This document shows, in pieces, positions 18,478 to 27,499 of a DNA stretch of 64,000 nucleotides (positions within the stretch are counted from its first letter, which is position 1; the number at the start of each line of letters is the position of its first letter). This stretch comes from Ferruginivarius sediminum (lineage in GTDB: Bacteria; Pseudomonadota; Alphaproteobacteria; Kiloniellales; Rhodovibrionaceae). A program made the position numbers and the translations under genes. The notes beneath the pieces are model-generated. The model was not told where the DNA came from. It made no database searches and was given only the letters and a program-made list of their open reading frames with translations. Location: NCBI RefSeq assembly GCF_003344765.1, contig NZ_QPMH01000017.1, positions 1 through 64,000 of the forward strand, read 5' to 3'.

Positions 18478-20115
18478 TTAGGCAGCCGGAACGGTCTTTC
18501 GCTCTTCCAGAACGCGGTCGAGCCAGTCGGGGTCCATCTCCGGCACGGAATCCAGCAAAATCTGCGTGTAATCCTCGTGCGGGGGCGTGAAGACCTCGGT
18601 CTTCGGTCCCTGTTCAACAATCCGGCCTTCGCACATGACCACGACGTCGTCGGCGATGGCATTCACGGTTGCCAGATCGTGGGTGATGAAGAGGTAGGAC
18701 ACCTTCAACTCCCGTTGCAGCCGCAGCAGCAGCCGAAGGACGTGCTCGGCCACGAGCTGGTCGAGGGCGGAGGTCACCTCGTCGCAGATGATCAGGTCGG
18801 GCTCCGCGGCAAGCGCCCGGGCGATGCAGACGCGCTGCTTCTGCCCGCCGGAAAGCTCCGCCGGGTAGCGGTCGAGATAGCGCTCGTCCAGTTCGGTCAT
18901 CTCCAGCAGTTCCTTCACCCGTTCGCGGCGCTTTCGACCCGTGAGGCCAAGGTAGAACTGCAGGGGACGGCCGATGATGTCGCGCACTCGCTGCCGTGGG
19001 TTCAGCGCCGTATCGGGAAGCTGGTAGATCATCTGCACGCGGCGCAGCGTGTCCTTGTTGCGAGCGCTCAGCGTCGCCGGAAGAACCTGGTCCCGCAGAG
19101 AGATGGAGCCTTCGAGGGGCGGCAGCAGTCCGGTGATGACGCGGGCAAGCGTGCTTTTGCCCGAGCCGGATTCGCCGACGACCGCGACCGTGCGCCCCTC
19201 GGGCACGCGGATGGAGACATCGCGCAGAACCATCGCCGAGCGTGCGTAGGCGGCGGAAATGTTGCTGATCGTCAGCAGGCTTGTCTCGCCCCTTTCCTCG
19301 TCCTTCCGCAGTCCGCGAACGGCGAGGAGCTTGCGGGTATAGGACTTCCGCGGGTTCTCCAGCAGTTCCCGCGTATTGCCCTCTTCCACGAGTTCGCCAT
19401 AGCGCAGGACCATGATCCGGTCGGCAAGCTGGGCGACCACCGCAAGGTCGTGGGTGATATAGATGGCGGCCGTGTCGTACTTCCGGACCGTGTCCTTGAT
19501 CGCCGCCAGCACCTCGATCTGCGTCGTGACGTCGAGGGCCGTGGTCGGCTCGTCGAAGACCAGCAGGTCAGGCTTGCAAGCCATGGCGGTGGCGACCATC
19601 GCCCGCTGAAGCTGGCCGCCCGAAACCTGGTGGGGGTAGCGCTGGCCGAAGGTTTCCGGATCGGGAAGCTGGAGCTGGCGATAAAGCTCGACGGCTTCCT
19701 GTCGGGCCTGCTTCTCGCTCATCACGCCGTGAGTCACCGCCGTCTCGATATATTGGTCGATCAGCCGGTGCGCCGGGTTGAAGGCCGCGGCGGCGCTTTG
19801 CGCGACATAGGCGATGCGCTTGCCGCGATAGGCGCGCCGTCGGCGTTCGGGCAGTTTCAGAAGATCCTCGCCATCGAAGATCACCTCGCCTCCGGTGATC
19901 CGGCAGCCCCCACGTGCGAACGCCAGCGCCGCGAGGCCGATGGTCGACTTGCCGGCCCCGGATTCGCCGATCAGGCCCAGGATTTCGCCCCTTTGCAGCG
20001 TCAGGTCGATGCCCTTGACGATCTCCTGCCAGATTTCCTGGCTCTGCCCCTCGATCCTGAGGCCGCGGATTTGCAGGAGCGGCTCGGCGGGGCCGGAATT
20101 CCCGTTAGTGGTCAT
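18478..20115 (-). CDS. Peptide/nickel-type ABC transporter, fused double ATPase (DppD-DppF)
   Basis: A 545-residue protein with two complete ATPase domains. The first has GLIGESGAGKST near residue 50, the variant signature VSGGQLQRAMVA and LLVFDEPTTALD. The second has VVGESGSGKST near residue 315, LSGGQKQRVCIA and LIICDEVTSALD. The spacer between them carries the oligopeptide-type tail (NPRKSYTRKLL), and the C-terminus has HEDYTQILLDS. One chain therefore replaces the separate DppD and DppF subunits. It overlaps the permease gene at 20105 by 11 bases. In this locus the importer probably serves phosphonate or phosphodiester uptake rather than peptides, which is inferred from the neighbours. 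Confidence 0.85.
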   Translation of the reverse strand: MTTNGNSGPAEPLLQIRGLRIEGQSQEIWQEIVKGIDLTLQRGEILGLIGESGAGKSTIGLAALAFARGGCRITGGEVIFDGEDLLKLPERRRRAYRGKRIAYVAQSAAAAFNPAHRLIDQYIETAVTHGVMSEKQARQEAVELYRQLQLPDPETFGQRYPHQVSGGQLQRAMVATAMACKPDLLVFDEPTTALDVTTQIEVLAAIKDTVRKYDTAAIYITHDLAVVAQLADRIMVLRYGELVEEGNTRELLENPRKSYTRKLLAVRGLRKDEERGETSLLTISNISAAYARSAMVLRDVSIRVPEGRTVAVVGESGSGKSTLARVITGLLPPLEGSISLRDQVLPATLSARNKDTLRRVQMIYQLPDTALNPRQRVRDIIGRPLQFYLGLTGRKRRERVKELLEMTELDERYLDRYPAELSGGQKQRVCIARALAAEPDLIICDEVTSALDQLVAEHVLRLLLRLQRELKVSYLFITHDLATVNAIADDVVVMCEGRIVEQGPKTEVFTPPHEDYTQILLDSVPEMDPDWLDRVLEERKTVPAA

Positions 20116-21028
20116 CGCGAAGACCGCTCGTCTTGTGAAGGAACCAGTCCACGATCAAATTCACGGCGATCGTCAGCACCGCGATGGCGGCGGCCGGAAG
20201 CAGCGGCGTGAAATCGCCGAAGGTGATCAGGATCGCGTTCTCCCGCACCATAGAGCCCCAGTCCGCCGTGGGCGGCTGAAGGCCCAGCCCAAGGAAGCTG
20301 AGCGCGCTGATCAGCAGGAAGATGAAGCAGAACCTGAGCCCGAACTCCGCGAACAGCGGCGAGAGGATGTTGGGCAGCACCTCGCGGCCCATGACCCATC
20401 CCAGCCCCTCGCCGCGCAGCTTCGCCACCTCGACATAGTCCATGACCACGATGTTCATACCCACCGCGCGCGTCAGGCGGAACACCCGTGTCGATTCCAG
20501 GACCGCAACGATGAGCACCAGCATCGGGATCGAGGTGCCGAAGATAGTCAGCAGCAGCAGGGCGAAAATAAGCAGCGGGATTGCCATCAGCACATCGACG
20601 ATTCGCGACAGCATCTGGTCCGTCCAGCCGCCGACCGCCGCGGCGAGGAGGCCGGTCGCGGCGCCGATGACGAACGTCAGGCAGGTGGTGAGAAACGTCA
20701 CGCCCACGGTGTTCCTGGCGCCGTAGATCATTCGGGTCAGGACGTCGCGGCCCAGGTTGTCGGTGCCCAGAGGGTGGGCGCTGCTCCATTGCTGGAACTG
20801 CTTGCCCACGACCTCCGTCTCGCCGTAGGGCGCGAGCACCGGCGCAAAGATGGCAGTGAAAATGTACACCAGGACGATCACCAGGCCGATCTTGCCGGTC
20901 AACGGGGCCTTCACCAGTTCGCGCCATGCCGCGCGCCAGCCGTGAATCCGGGCCGGCGGCGGTTCCAGCGTGTCCGCCGGGCCGTCGAGGGCCGGATCGG
21001 CCGCCTTTGTCGGGGTGCTCTCCGTCAT
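20105..21028 (-). CDS. Peptide/nickel-type ABC transporter permease, DppC-like
   Basis: A 307-residue inner-membrane protein. An N-terminal OppC-type leader with one membrane segment (LVIVLVYIFTAIFAPVLAPY) is followed by HPLGTDNLGRDVLTRMIYGA, the signature of DppC/OppC permeases, and then about five more membrane segments. The coupling loop is DYVEVAKLRGEGLGWVMGRE with LPNILSPL. It pairs with the permease encoded immediately upstream, overlapping it by ATGA (21025-21028), and with the double ATPase downstream. Confidence 0.87.
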   Translation of the reverse strand: MTESTPTKAADPALDGPADTLEPPPARIHGWRAAWRELVKAPLTGKIGLVIVLVYIFTAIFAPVLAPYGETEVVGKQFQQWSSAHPLGTDNLGRDVLTRMIYGARNTVGVTFLTTCLTFVIGAATGLLAAAVGGWTDQMLSRIVDVLMAIPLLIFALLLLTIFGTSIPMLVLIVAVLESTRVFRLTRAVGMNIVVMDYVEVAKLRGEGLGWVMGREVLPNILSPLFAEFGLRFCFIFLLISALSFLGLGLQPPTADWGSMVRENAILITFGDFTPLLPAAAIAVLTIAVNLIVDWFLHKTSGLRDDH

Positions 21029-21981
21029 CTCGGATGCAGAAGCCTTGGATTACTGACGATCGACAGGATGTCGGCCGTCAGGTTGAGAACGATGTACGTC
21101 GCCGCGAAGATCAGGCTGCACGCCTGCACGACCGGCAGGTCGCGCTTGACAACCGAGTCCACCATGAGCTGCCCCAGGCCGGGGTAGACGAAGACCACCT
21201 CGACCACGACGACGCCCGAGATCAGGTAAGCGAGGTTGATCACCACCACGTTGACGATGGGCGCCCAGGCGTTCGGCAAGGCATGGCGCACGACGATGCG
21301 CCAGGGCGGTAGCCCTTTCAGCGTGGCCATCTCGATGAACGGGCTGGACATCAGGTTGATGATCGTCGCCCGTGTCATCCGCATGATGTGCGCGACGATC
21401 ACCAGCGTCAGCGTGACCGCTGGAAGCGCCACCGCGTAGAGGCGATCAAAAAGCGGCTGATCAAGGTCCACCTTGGACAGGCTGGGGAACCATCCGATGC
21501 GAACCGCGAAGAACAGGATCAACATGTACGCGATGAAGAACTCCGGCATGGAGATCGCCGATAGCGTGAAGATGTTGACCGAGCGGTCGAACGTAGAGTT
21601 GCGATACAACGCCGCCATGACCCCCAGGCCAATTGCCAGCGGCACCGAGACAGCGGCCGCGACCAGCGCCAGGAACAGGGTGTTCAGGAGGCGCGCGCCG
21701 ATGAGTTCCGTGATTTCCCGGTCGGTGGCGAGCGAGCGGCCGAAGTCGCCTTGAACGACACCCAGAAGCCATTCGAAATATCGGATATAGGCCGGCTGAT
21801 CGAGCCCGAGTTCCCGGCGGATTGCGGCAACCGTTTCGGGTGTTGCCGTCTGGCCGAGGATCTCGGTCGCGATGTCGCCCGGCAGCAACTCCACCGCCAG
21901 GAAGATGATGGCGGAAACGACGAACAGGGTCAGGAGGCCCAGCGCAATGCGCTGGGCCACCATCACGAGGACTTTGTTCAT
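21025..21981 (-). CDS. Peptide/nickel-type ABC transporter permease, DppB-like
   Basis: A 318-residue inner-membrane protein of the DppB/OppB type. There is an N-terminal membrane segment, a periplasmic loop with ELGLDQPAYIRYFEWL, then GDFGRSLATDREITELI and about five further membrane segments. The EAA coupling loop lies near GLPPWRIVVRHALPNAW. It starts 27 bases after the binding-protein stop and ends in an ATGA overlap with the next permease gene. The four genes run binding protein, DppB, DppC, fused DppDF. Confidence 0.87.
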   Translation of the reverse strand: MNKVLVMVAQRIALGLLTLFVVSAIIFLAVELLPGDIATEILGQTATPETVAAIRRELGLDQPAYIRYFEWLLGVVQGDFGRSLATDREITELIGARLLNTLFLALVAAAVSVPLAIGLGVMAALYRNSTFDRSVNIFTLSAISMPEFFIAYMLILFFAVRIGWFPSLSKVDLDQPLFDRLYAVALPAVTLTLVIVAHIMRMTRATIINLMSSPFIEMATLKGLPPWRIVVRHALPNAWAPIVNVVVINLAYLISGVVVVEVVFVYPGLGQLMVDSVVKRDLPVVQACSLIFAATYIVLNLTADILSIVSNPRLLHPR

Positions 21982-22008
21982 TAGCCGAAGCCGATTGCGA
22001 TCAAGGAA

Positions 22009-23598
22009 TCAGGCGTCCTTGAACCACCAGCGCTCGGCGACCCGAAGACCGTCCATATCCCAGTTGTTGCCGATCTTGCCGGTCGCCACGTTCTTTGCGG
22101 CGGCGTTGACGTAGTCGGCGAACACCGGAAGGGCCACACCGCCTTCGTCGCGCACGATGGTCTGCATTTCCGCGTACATCTCGGCGCGCTTGTTCCCGTC
22201 GAGTTCCGAGCGCGCTTCCTTCAGAAGCTTGTTGAAGCGGTCATGCTTCCAGTCGGTGTCGTTCCAGTTGGCGTCCTCGGCATAGGCGATGGAGAACATC
22301 CAGTCCGCCGTGGCACGTCCGCTCCAGTAGCACATGCACCACGGCTTCTTCATCCAGACGTTTTCCCAGTAGCCGTCGGAGGGCTCGCGCACGACGTTGA
22401 TGTTGATGCCGGCCTTCGCCGCATGCTCCTTGTAGAGTACGGCGGCATCGACGGCACCGACGAAGGCGGCGTCCGACGCGCTCAGGTTGACCGTGAGCGA
22501 ATCCATGCCGGCCTTCTTCAGGTAGTGCTTCGCCTTTTCGGGGTCGTATTCCCGCTGCGGCAGGTCGGCGTGGTAGCGGTAGGACGGTCCGATCGGCTGG
22601 TCGTTACCCACCCGGCCGTAGCCTTGCAGGATCTTGTCCACGAGTTCCTGGCGGTCGACCGCGTGCTTCAGCGCAAGGCGGACGTTGTTGTCGTTGAACG
22701 GCTCCGCCGTCGTGATCATCGGGACGGTGTAAATCTGGCTGCCCGTCACCGAGAGGATGTTCAGGCTGGGATCGCGCTCCAGAAGGTTGATGGTCTTCAG
22801 GTCCGCGCGGTCCATGGCGTGGATCTGGCCGGTGCGCAGGGCATTGGTGCGTGCCGCGACGTCCTTGATGGCCACGAAGGTGATCTGGTCGAACCAGGCG
22901 CGGTCGTCTTTCCAGTAATCCGGATTGCGCTCGACGACCGTCTCCACGCCGGGATCGAACTTCTTCAGCACATAGCCGCCGCAACCGACGCCAGAGGTGG
23001 CGTCCACCTTGCCATCCTTCGACGGCATTATCGGCAGGTGGTAGTCCGAGGTGATGTAGGAGAAGTCGGCGTTGCCGGCCTCCAGAGTGAACACCACGGT
23101 GTCCTTGCCGTCGGCCCGGATATCCTTGATCGGATCGACGATACCCTTGGCGGCCGACTGCGAATCCTCGCCGCGGTGGTGGTTGAACGAGGCGACGACG
23201 TCCTCGGCCTCGAGCGGCTTGCCATTGTGGAACGTCACGCCCTTGCGCAGCTTGAATGTCCATTCTGTCGCGTCGGACGAGGCTTCCCAGCTTTCGGCCA
23301 ACTCGCCGACAAGCTCGCCATCCTCCGTGACCTCGGTCAGGAAGTTGTGCAGCGAGTGCCCGACGGTCTGCATGTAGATGTCGAGATAGCGGCCGGGATC
23401 GAGCGAATCCGTGGTCGACCCGGCGCCCAGGCCCAGCTGGAAATGGCCGCCGCGCTTCGGCGCCGCGTAAGCCGGCGAAGGAACGATCAGCGAAGCACTC
23501 GAAGCGCTGATGCCGGCGGCAGCCGCTGCCACCATGAATTCACGCCTCGAAATAATTCCCTTGCTGAGCAGGTTTTTAAGTCGGTCGATCTCTGCCAT
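22009..23598 (-). CDS. Family 5 (peptide/nickel-type) substrate-binding protein with Tat signal
   Basis: A 529-residue binding protein. The leader contains SRREFMVAAAAAGISASSA, a twin-arginine signal, with probable cleavage after AYAA. The mature domain shows the family-5 pattern: LAESWEASSDATEWTFKLR, GVTFHNGKPLEAEDVVASF, AVDRQELVDKIL and DPEKAKHYLKKAG. It would hand ligand to the two permeases downstream. Family-5 proteins bind peptides, but also many charged small molecules, so the ligand is open. I chose the ATG at 23598 because GGGAGGA lies five bases upstream. The gene is divergent from the phosphonate monoester hydrolase gene, which suggests shared control. Confidence 0.85.
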   Translation of the reverse strand: MAEIDRLKNLLSKGIISRREFMVAAAAAGISASSASLIVPSPAYAAPKRGGHFQLGLGAGSTTDSLDPGRYLDIYMQTVGHSLHNFLTEVTEDGELVGELAESWEASSDATEWTFKLRKGVTFHNGKPLEAEDVVASFNHHRGEDSQSAAKGIVDPIKDIRADGKDTVVFTLEAGNADFSYITSDYHLPIMPSKDGKVDATSGVGCGGYVLKKFDPGVETVVERNPDYWKDDRAWFDQITFVAIKDVAARTNALRTGQIHAMDRADLKTINLLERDPSLNILSVTGSQIYTVPMITTAEPFNDNNVRLALKHAVDRQELVDKILQGYGRVGNDQPIGPSYRYHADLPQREYDPEKAKHYLKKAGMDSLTVNLSASDAAFVGAVDAAVLYKEHAAKAGININVVREPSDGYWENVWMKKPWCMCYWSGRATADWMFSIAYAEDANWNDTDWKHDRFNKLLKEARSELDGNKRAEMYAEMQTIVRDEGGVALPVFADYVNAAAKNVATGKIGNNWDMDGLRVAERWWFKDA

Positions 23599-24010
23599 CC
23601 GGTCCTCCCATGGTTCAGTCCGAAGGTCTTTTTTCATCGGTGTTTCGTTCTGTAATGCGGCGAATTCTCGAAGTCTGTCAACCCGCTTCGCGGAAAGCGC
23701 CGGGATCTGCTCTCTTGGACATGAGCGGAGGCTGGAAGAAGATTTCGCAGTGTTGAGCGGACATTGCGCTTGTTCCCGAAGCATCGGAATTGGCCGGGGG
23801 GCTAAAGTGGTCTTTACGGAAATGGATGCTGGTCGGATGGTTTGGGCCGCGTGCGCTTGACAATCCCGGGTTTCACTCGTCCCCATGCCTGCGCACGGGC
23901 CCATGCCTGCGCACGGGGACGCATTGGGGCGCTGATCCTGGTGCCGATGCGGATGACGAGCCACGGCAGCTTCATTTGGCAGCGCGAACCACGAAACAGG
24001 CAAGGCAAGC
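23599..24010. promoter_or_regulatory. Divergent control region between binding protein and PMH genes, with an 18-bp tandem repeat
   Basis: CCCATGCCTGCGCACGGG is present twice head-to-tail at 23882-23899 and 23900-23917. The pair is enclosed by CGTCCCC (23878-23884) and its complement GGGGACG (23915-23921), so the block could fold or bind a protein dimer. TTGACA at 23857-23862, just before it, is a consensus -35 sequence for rightward transcription. No gene is supported in these 412 bases. Confidence 0.5.
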
Positions 24011-25633
24011 ATGGCGAACACGCGTAGGGACCACGCAGCGACGACACCGCGCGGCAAGGTCCTCTTCATCACGATCGACCAGTGGCGGGCGGATGCAATG
24101 TCGGCGGTGGGACATCCCTGCGCGCGAACGCCGGCTCTCGACAGGCTTGCCGCCGATGGCGCCCTCTTCCTCAATCACTTCGCCCAGTGCAGTCCGTGCG
24201 GGCCGTCGCGCGCATCGCTGCTGACCGGCCTGTACCAGATGAACCATCGCTCGGTTCGCAACGGCACCCCCCTCGATTCGCGTCATCGCAATCTGGCGCT
24301 GGAGGCCAGGCGCGCGGGCTATGACCCGATGCTCTTCGGCTATACCGACACCAGCGCCGATCCAACGCGCCACGCGACGGGCGACCCGGCGCTCACCACG
24401 TTCGAGGGCGTGCTGCCGGGCTTCAGGGTTGGCTGTCAGATCCAGGAGGATGGCGGGCCGTGGCGCGACAGCTTGGTTCGTCTGGGCTACCCGCTTGAGG
24501 ATGGGCCGCTGGCAGCCTATCAGCCGGTCGATGGGGGCGCCGGCTATGCGCTTGGTGGCGAGGACGCGCCCCGGCCCATCTACGACGCCGAGCATTCGGA
24601 TACCGCGTTCCTGACGGACCGGGTCTTGGAATACCTGACGCCTCGCCGGAACGAGCCGTGGTTCGCGCATGTCAGCTTCCTGCGCCCGCATCCGCCGCTT
24701 ATCGCGCCCGAGCCATGGCGCAGCCTCGTCGATCCCGCGGACGTTCCCCTGCCATCACGCCCGTTGAGTCGCGAGGAGGAAGCGAAGGCACACCCACTGC
24801 TGGCCTGGCTGCAACACAAGCACGGGCGGCCGGGCGTCTACACCGGCCACGATGTGGATATGGCCGGGCTGCCGGAGCGCGAGCTGCGGCAAGTCATGGC
24901 AACCTATTACGGCCTGCTGGCCGAGGTGGACCATCACGTTGGCCGTCTGGTCTCGCACCTTGAGAACACCGGACAGTTGGACGAAACGCTGATCGTCATC
25001 ACCTCGGACCATGGCGAATTGCTCGGGGACCGGTGGCTTTTCGGCAAGGAGGGATACTTCGATCCGGCCTTCCGCGTTCCGCTGATCGTTCGCAACCCCC
25101 AACGCGAGGCCAGAGAGGCCAAAGGTGTGACAGTCAAGCGCTTTACCGAGGCGGTGGATATCATGCCGACGCTGCTGGACTGGATTGGCCTTGACGTGCC
25201 GGCCGAGTGCGACGGCCGTTCGCTGCTGGACTTCACGCGCGGGCAGCAGCCCGGAACCTGGCGGGAGGCGGCCCATTGGGAGTTCGATTTCCGGGACGTC
25301 GCTTCCCAGCGCCCGGAAACGATGCTGGGCCTGACGTCCGACCAGTGCACGTTGATGACGCTTCGAAACGACCGCTACAAATACGTGCATTTCACGGCAC
25401 TGCCTCCAGTATTGCACGATATGCAGGAAGATCCGCTTGAGGCGCGCAATTTGGCCGACGACCGGGCTTACCGCGGCATAGCCCTGGAAATGGCGAGGGA
25501 GGCGTTGAACTGGCGTATGCTTCACGCGGATCGGCGTTTGACGAACACCGTTTTGACCGCGGACGGCGCGTTCGTCCGCAATGGCCCCCGGATTGGCGGA
25601 AGGTCCGATTCCGCCGGTTCAGGGGCGCCTTAG
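24011..25633 (+). CDS. pehA: Phosphonate monoester hydrolase/phosphodiesterase (sulfatase superfamily)
   Basis: A 540-residue alkaline-phosphatase/sulfatase-superfamily hydrolase. The C-x-P-x-R motif is read in CGPSRASLLTGLYQMNHR, whose cysteine would be converted to formylglycine, the nucleophile. Metal ligands are the Asp of ITIDQWRAD and the Asp-His of ITSDHGELLGDRWLFGK. The C-terminal region EFDFRDV and YKYVHFTALPPVLHDM is highly characteristic of the Rhizobium/Burkholderia phosphonate monoester hydrolases, which cleave phosphonate monoesters and phosphodiesters. No signal peptide is seen, so it acts in the cytosol on imported substrate. It faces away from the transporter operon, and the Na/Pi-type gene starts 26 bases after it. 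Confidence 0.85.
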   Translation: MANTRRDHAATTPRGKVLFITIDQWRADAMSAVGHPCARTPALDRLAADGALFLNHFAQCSPCGPSRASLLTGLYQMNHRSVRNGTPLDSRHRNLALEARRAGYDPMLFGYTDTSADPTRHATGDPALTTFEGVLPGFRVGCQIQEDGGPWRDSLVRLGYPLEDGPLAAYQPVDGGAGYALGGEDAPRPIYDAEHSDTAFLTDRVLEYLTPRRNEPWFAHVSFLRPHPPLIAPEPWRSLVDPADVPLPSRPLSREEEAKAHPLLAWLQHKHGRPGVYTGHDVDMAGLPERELRQVMATYYGLLAEVDHHVGRLVSHLENTGQLDETLIVITSDHGELLGDRWLFGKEGYFDPAFRVPLIVRNPQREAREAKGVTVKRFTEAVDIMPTLLDWIGLDVPAECDGRSLLDFTRGQQPGTWREAAHWEFDFRDVASQRPETMLGLTSDQCTLMTLRNDRYKYVHFTALPPVLHDMQEDPLEARNLADDRAYRGIALEMAREALNWRMLHADRRLTNTVLTADGAFVRNGPRIGGRSDSAGSGAP

Positions 25634-25659
25634 GGTGATGTGAACAGGAAAGACAGAGA

Positions 25660-27414
25660 GTGAGCGACCCGCAGACCATCGTTTCCGGACATGAGATCCT
25701 GCTGAACATCGGCGGGGCGGTGGCGCTGTTGCTGTGGGCAACGCGGATGGTGCGGACGGGGATCCTTCGCGCGTTCGGCTCGCGGATCCGGTTCTGGCTC
25801 GGTCAGTCGACCAAGAGCCGGGCCAAAGCCTTCGCCATGGGGCTGGGCGTCACCGGCCTTCTGCAAAGCTCCACCGCCACGGCCTTGCTGCTCGTTTCGT
25901 TTGTCGGCCGCGGGCTTGTGGCCGTCGGGCCGGCCCTGGCGGTGATGCTGGGCGCGGACCTTGGCTCCACACTCGTCGTTCAGGTGCTGTCCTTCGACAT
26001 CAGCGCGGTGACCCCATTGCTGATCCTGGCGGGGGTGGTCGCGTTCATGGCGTCCTCGGCGATGCGGCGCCGGCAGATCGGCCGGATCCTGATCGGCCTT
26101 GGCTTGATGCTGCTGTCGCTGCAACTGATCGTCAGTGCCTCCGAACCGTTACGCGATAGTCAGACGCTGCGTGCCGTCCTGGATCCGTTGGGGGCGGATC
26201 CGATCCTTGCCCTGGCGCTTGGGGCTATCCTGGCGTGGCTTGCGCACTCCAGCGTCGCGACCGTCCTGCTTGTCATGTCGCTGACGATGACGGGTGTGGT
26301 TCCACTGGAGCTGGGGGTCGTGCTCGTCCTGGGCGCCAACGTCGGCTCGGGCCTGATCCCCTTTGTGCTCAGTCTGCGCGGCGACCCGCTGGCGCGGCGG
26401 GTCCCGACGGGGAACTTGTTGTTCCGAGCGATGGGGGCGCTGGCGGCGTTGCCGTTCGCCGGTCTGGTCATTCCGTACGTGGCGATGATCGATCCCGAGC
26501 CGGCGCGGCAGATCGCTAACGTCCACACCGCTTTCAATGTGCTGCTCGCCGCGGTGTTCCTGCCGCTGACCGGCGTGATGGAGAGCGTGGTCAGCCGCCT
26601 TCTCCCCGAGGGTGAAAGCCAGGGCGAGGCCGAAGAGCGTCCCCGCTACCTCGACGACACGGCAATCGACACGCCGCCCGTCGCGCTTGCCTGCGCCACG
26701 CGCGAGGTCATGCGCCTGGCGGATATCGTCGAGATCATGCTGCGGGATACGATGAACGTGTTCCGGGACGACGACGAGAAGCTTTTGGGCGAAATCGCCA
26801 AGCGCGACGATGTGGTGGACAGGCTCCACGAGGAGATCAAGCTCTATCTGACCCAGGTCAGCCGCAACGCGCTCGACGACGCGGACAGCCAGCGGTGCGT
26901 GGAGTTGATCACCTTCACCACGAACCTGGAGCACATCGGCGACATCATCGAGAAGAACCTGCTGGAGCTGGCGCAGAAGAAAATACGTAAGCGCCAGCAA
27001 TTCTCCGAGGAGGGGTGGCGGGAACTGACGCGGCTGCACGAACGGGTCGTGCAGAACATGCAGCTTGCGATGGGGGTCTTCGTCTCCAAGGATGTGGAGA
27101 CATCGCGCCAGCTTATCGCCGAAAAGGAACATCTCCGCGATCTGGAACGCGAGGCGAGCGAACGCCATCTGGAGCGTCTTCGCGAAGGCAAGGTCGAGAG
27201 CATCGAAACCTCGGCCCTGCATCTCGACATCCTGCGCGACCTGAAACGTATCAATTCGCACCTGACGGCGGTCGCCTATCCGATCGTCGATGCCTCGGGC
27301 CAGTTGCGCTCCACGCGGCTCAAGAAGACAAAGAAGGGTGCGGGCGGCGGGACGCCGGGCGAGGAGCCGTCCATCTCGCGAGAGCCTGGACGAGGCGGCT
27401 CTTCGGCGGCTTAG
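25660..27414 (+). CDS. Na/Pi-cotransporter-family protein with PhoU-like domain
   Basis: A 584-residue membrane protein. The N-terminal half has two inverted Na/Pi-cotransporter repeats, shown by GLLQSSTATALLLVSFVG and the related LAHSSVATVLLVMSLTM, each a QSS/HSS signature within paired membrane segments. From about residue 340 a cytosolic PhoU-like helical domain follows (VMRLADIVEIMLRDTMNVF, LEHIGDIIEKNLLELAQKK). Bacterial members such as YjbB move phosphate, often outward when cytosolic phosphate is high. Phosphonate breakdown by the neighbouring enzymes would release phosphate, so an overflow role is plausible but inferred. The start is GTG, with AGGA ten bases before it. Confidence 0.83.
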   Translation: MSDPQTIVSGHEILLNIGGAVALLLWATRMVRTGILRAFGSRIRFWLGQSTKSRAKAFAMGLGVTGLLQSSTATALLLVSFVGRGLVAVGPALAVMLGADLGSTLVVQVLSFDISAVTPLLILAGVVAFMASSAMRRRQIGRILIGLGLMLLSLQLIVSASEPLRDSQTLRAVLDPLGADPILALALGAILAWLAHSSVATVLLVMSLTMTGVVPLELGVVLVLGANVGSGLIPFVLSLRGDPLARRVPTGNLLFRAMGALAALPFAGLVIPYVAMIDPEPARQIANVHTAFNVLLAAVFLPLTGVMESVVSRLLPEGESQGEAEERPRYLDDTAIDTPPVALACATREVMRLADIVEIMLRDTMNVFRDDDEKLLGEIAKRDDVVDRLHEEIKLYLTQVSRNALDDADSQRCVELITFTTNLEHIGDIIEKNLLELAQKKIRKRQQFSEEGWRELTRLHERVVQNMQLAMGVFVSKDVETSRQLIAEKEHLRDLEREASERHLERLREGKVESIETSALHLDILRDLKRINSHLTAVAYPIVDASGQLRSTRLKKTKKGAGGGTPGEEPSISREPGRGGSSAA

Positions 27415-27499
27415 GTGTCTGGGCGCCGGCGCCCCGGCTCTTGTCGCAGCTTGCGTTGCCAGGCTATAGCAGCCACCGCCCATCACGCGAGGCTCCGGC

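Noticed and set aside
23599..24174. N-terminal extension of the family-5 binding protein up to 24174
   Set aside because: The extension would cover the start of the PMH gene and place the twin-arginine signal inside the protein; GGGAGGA before the ATG at 23598 fixes the start.
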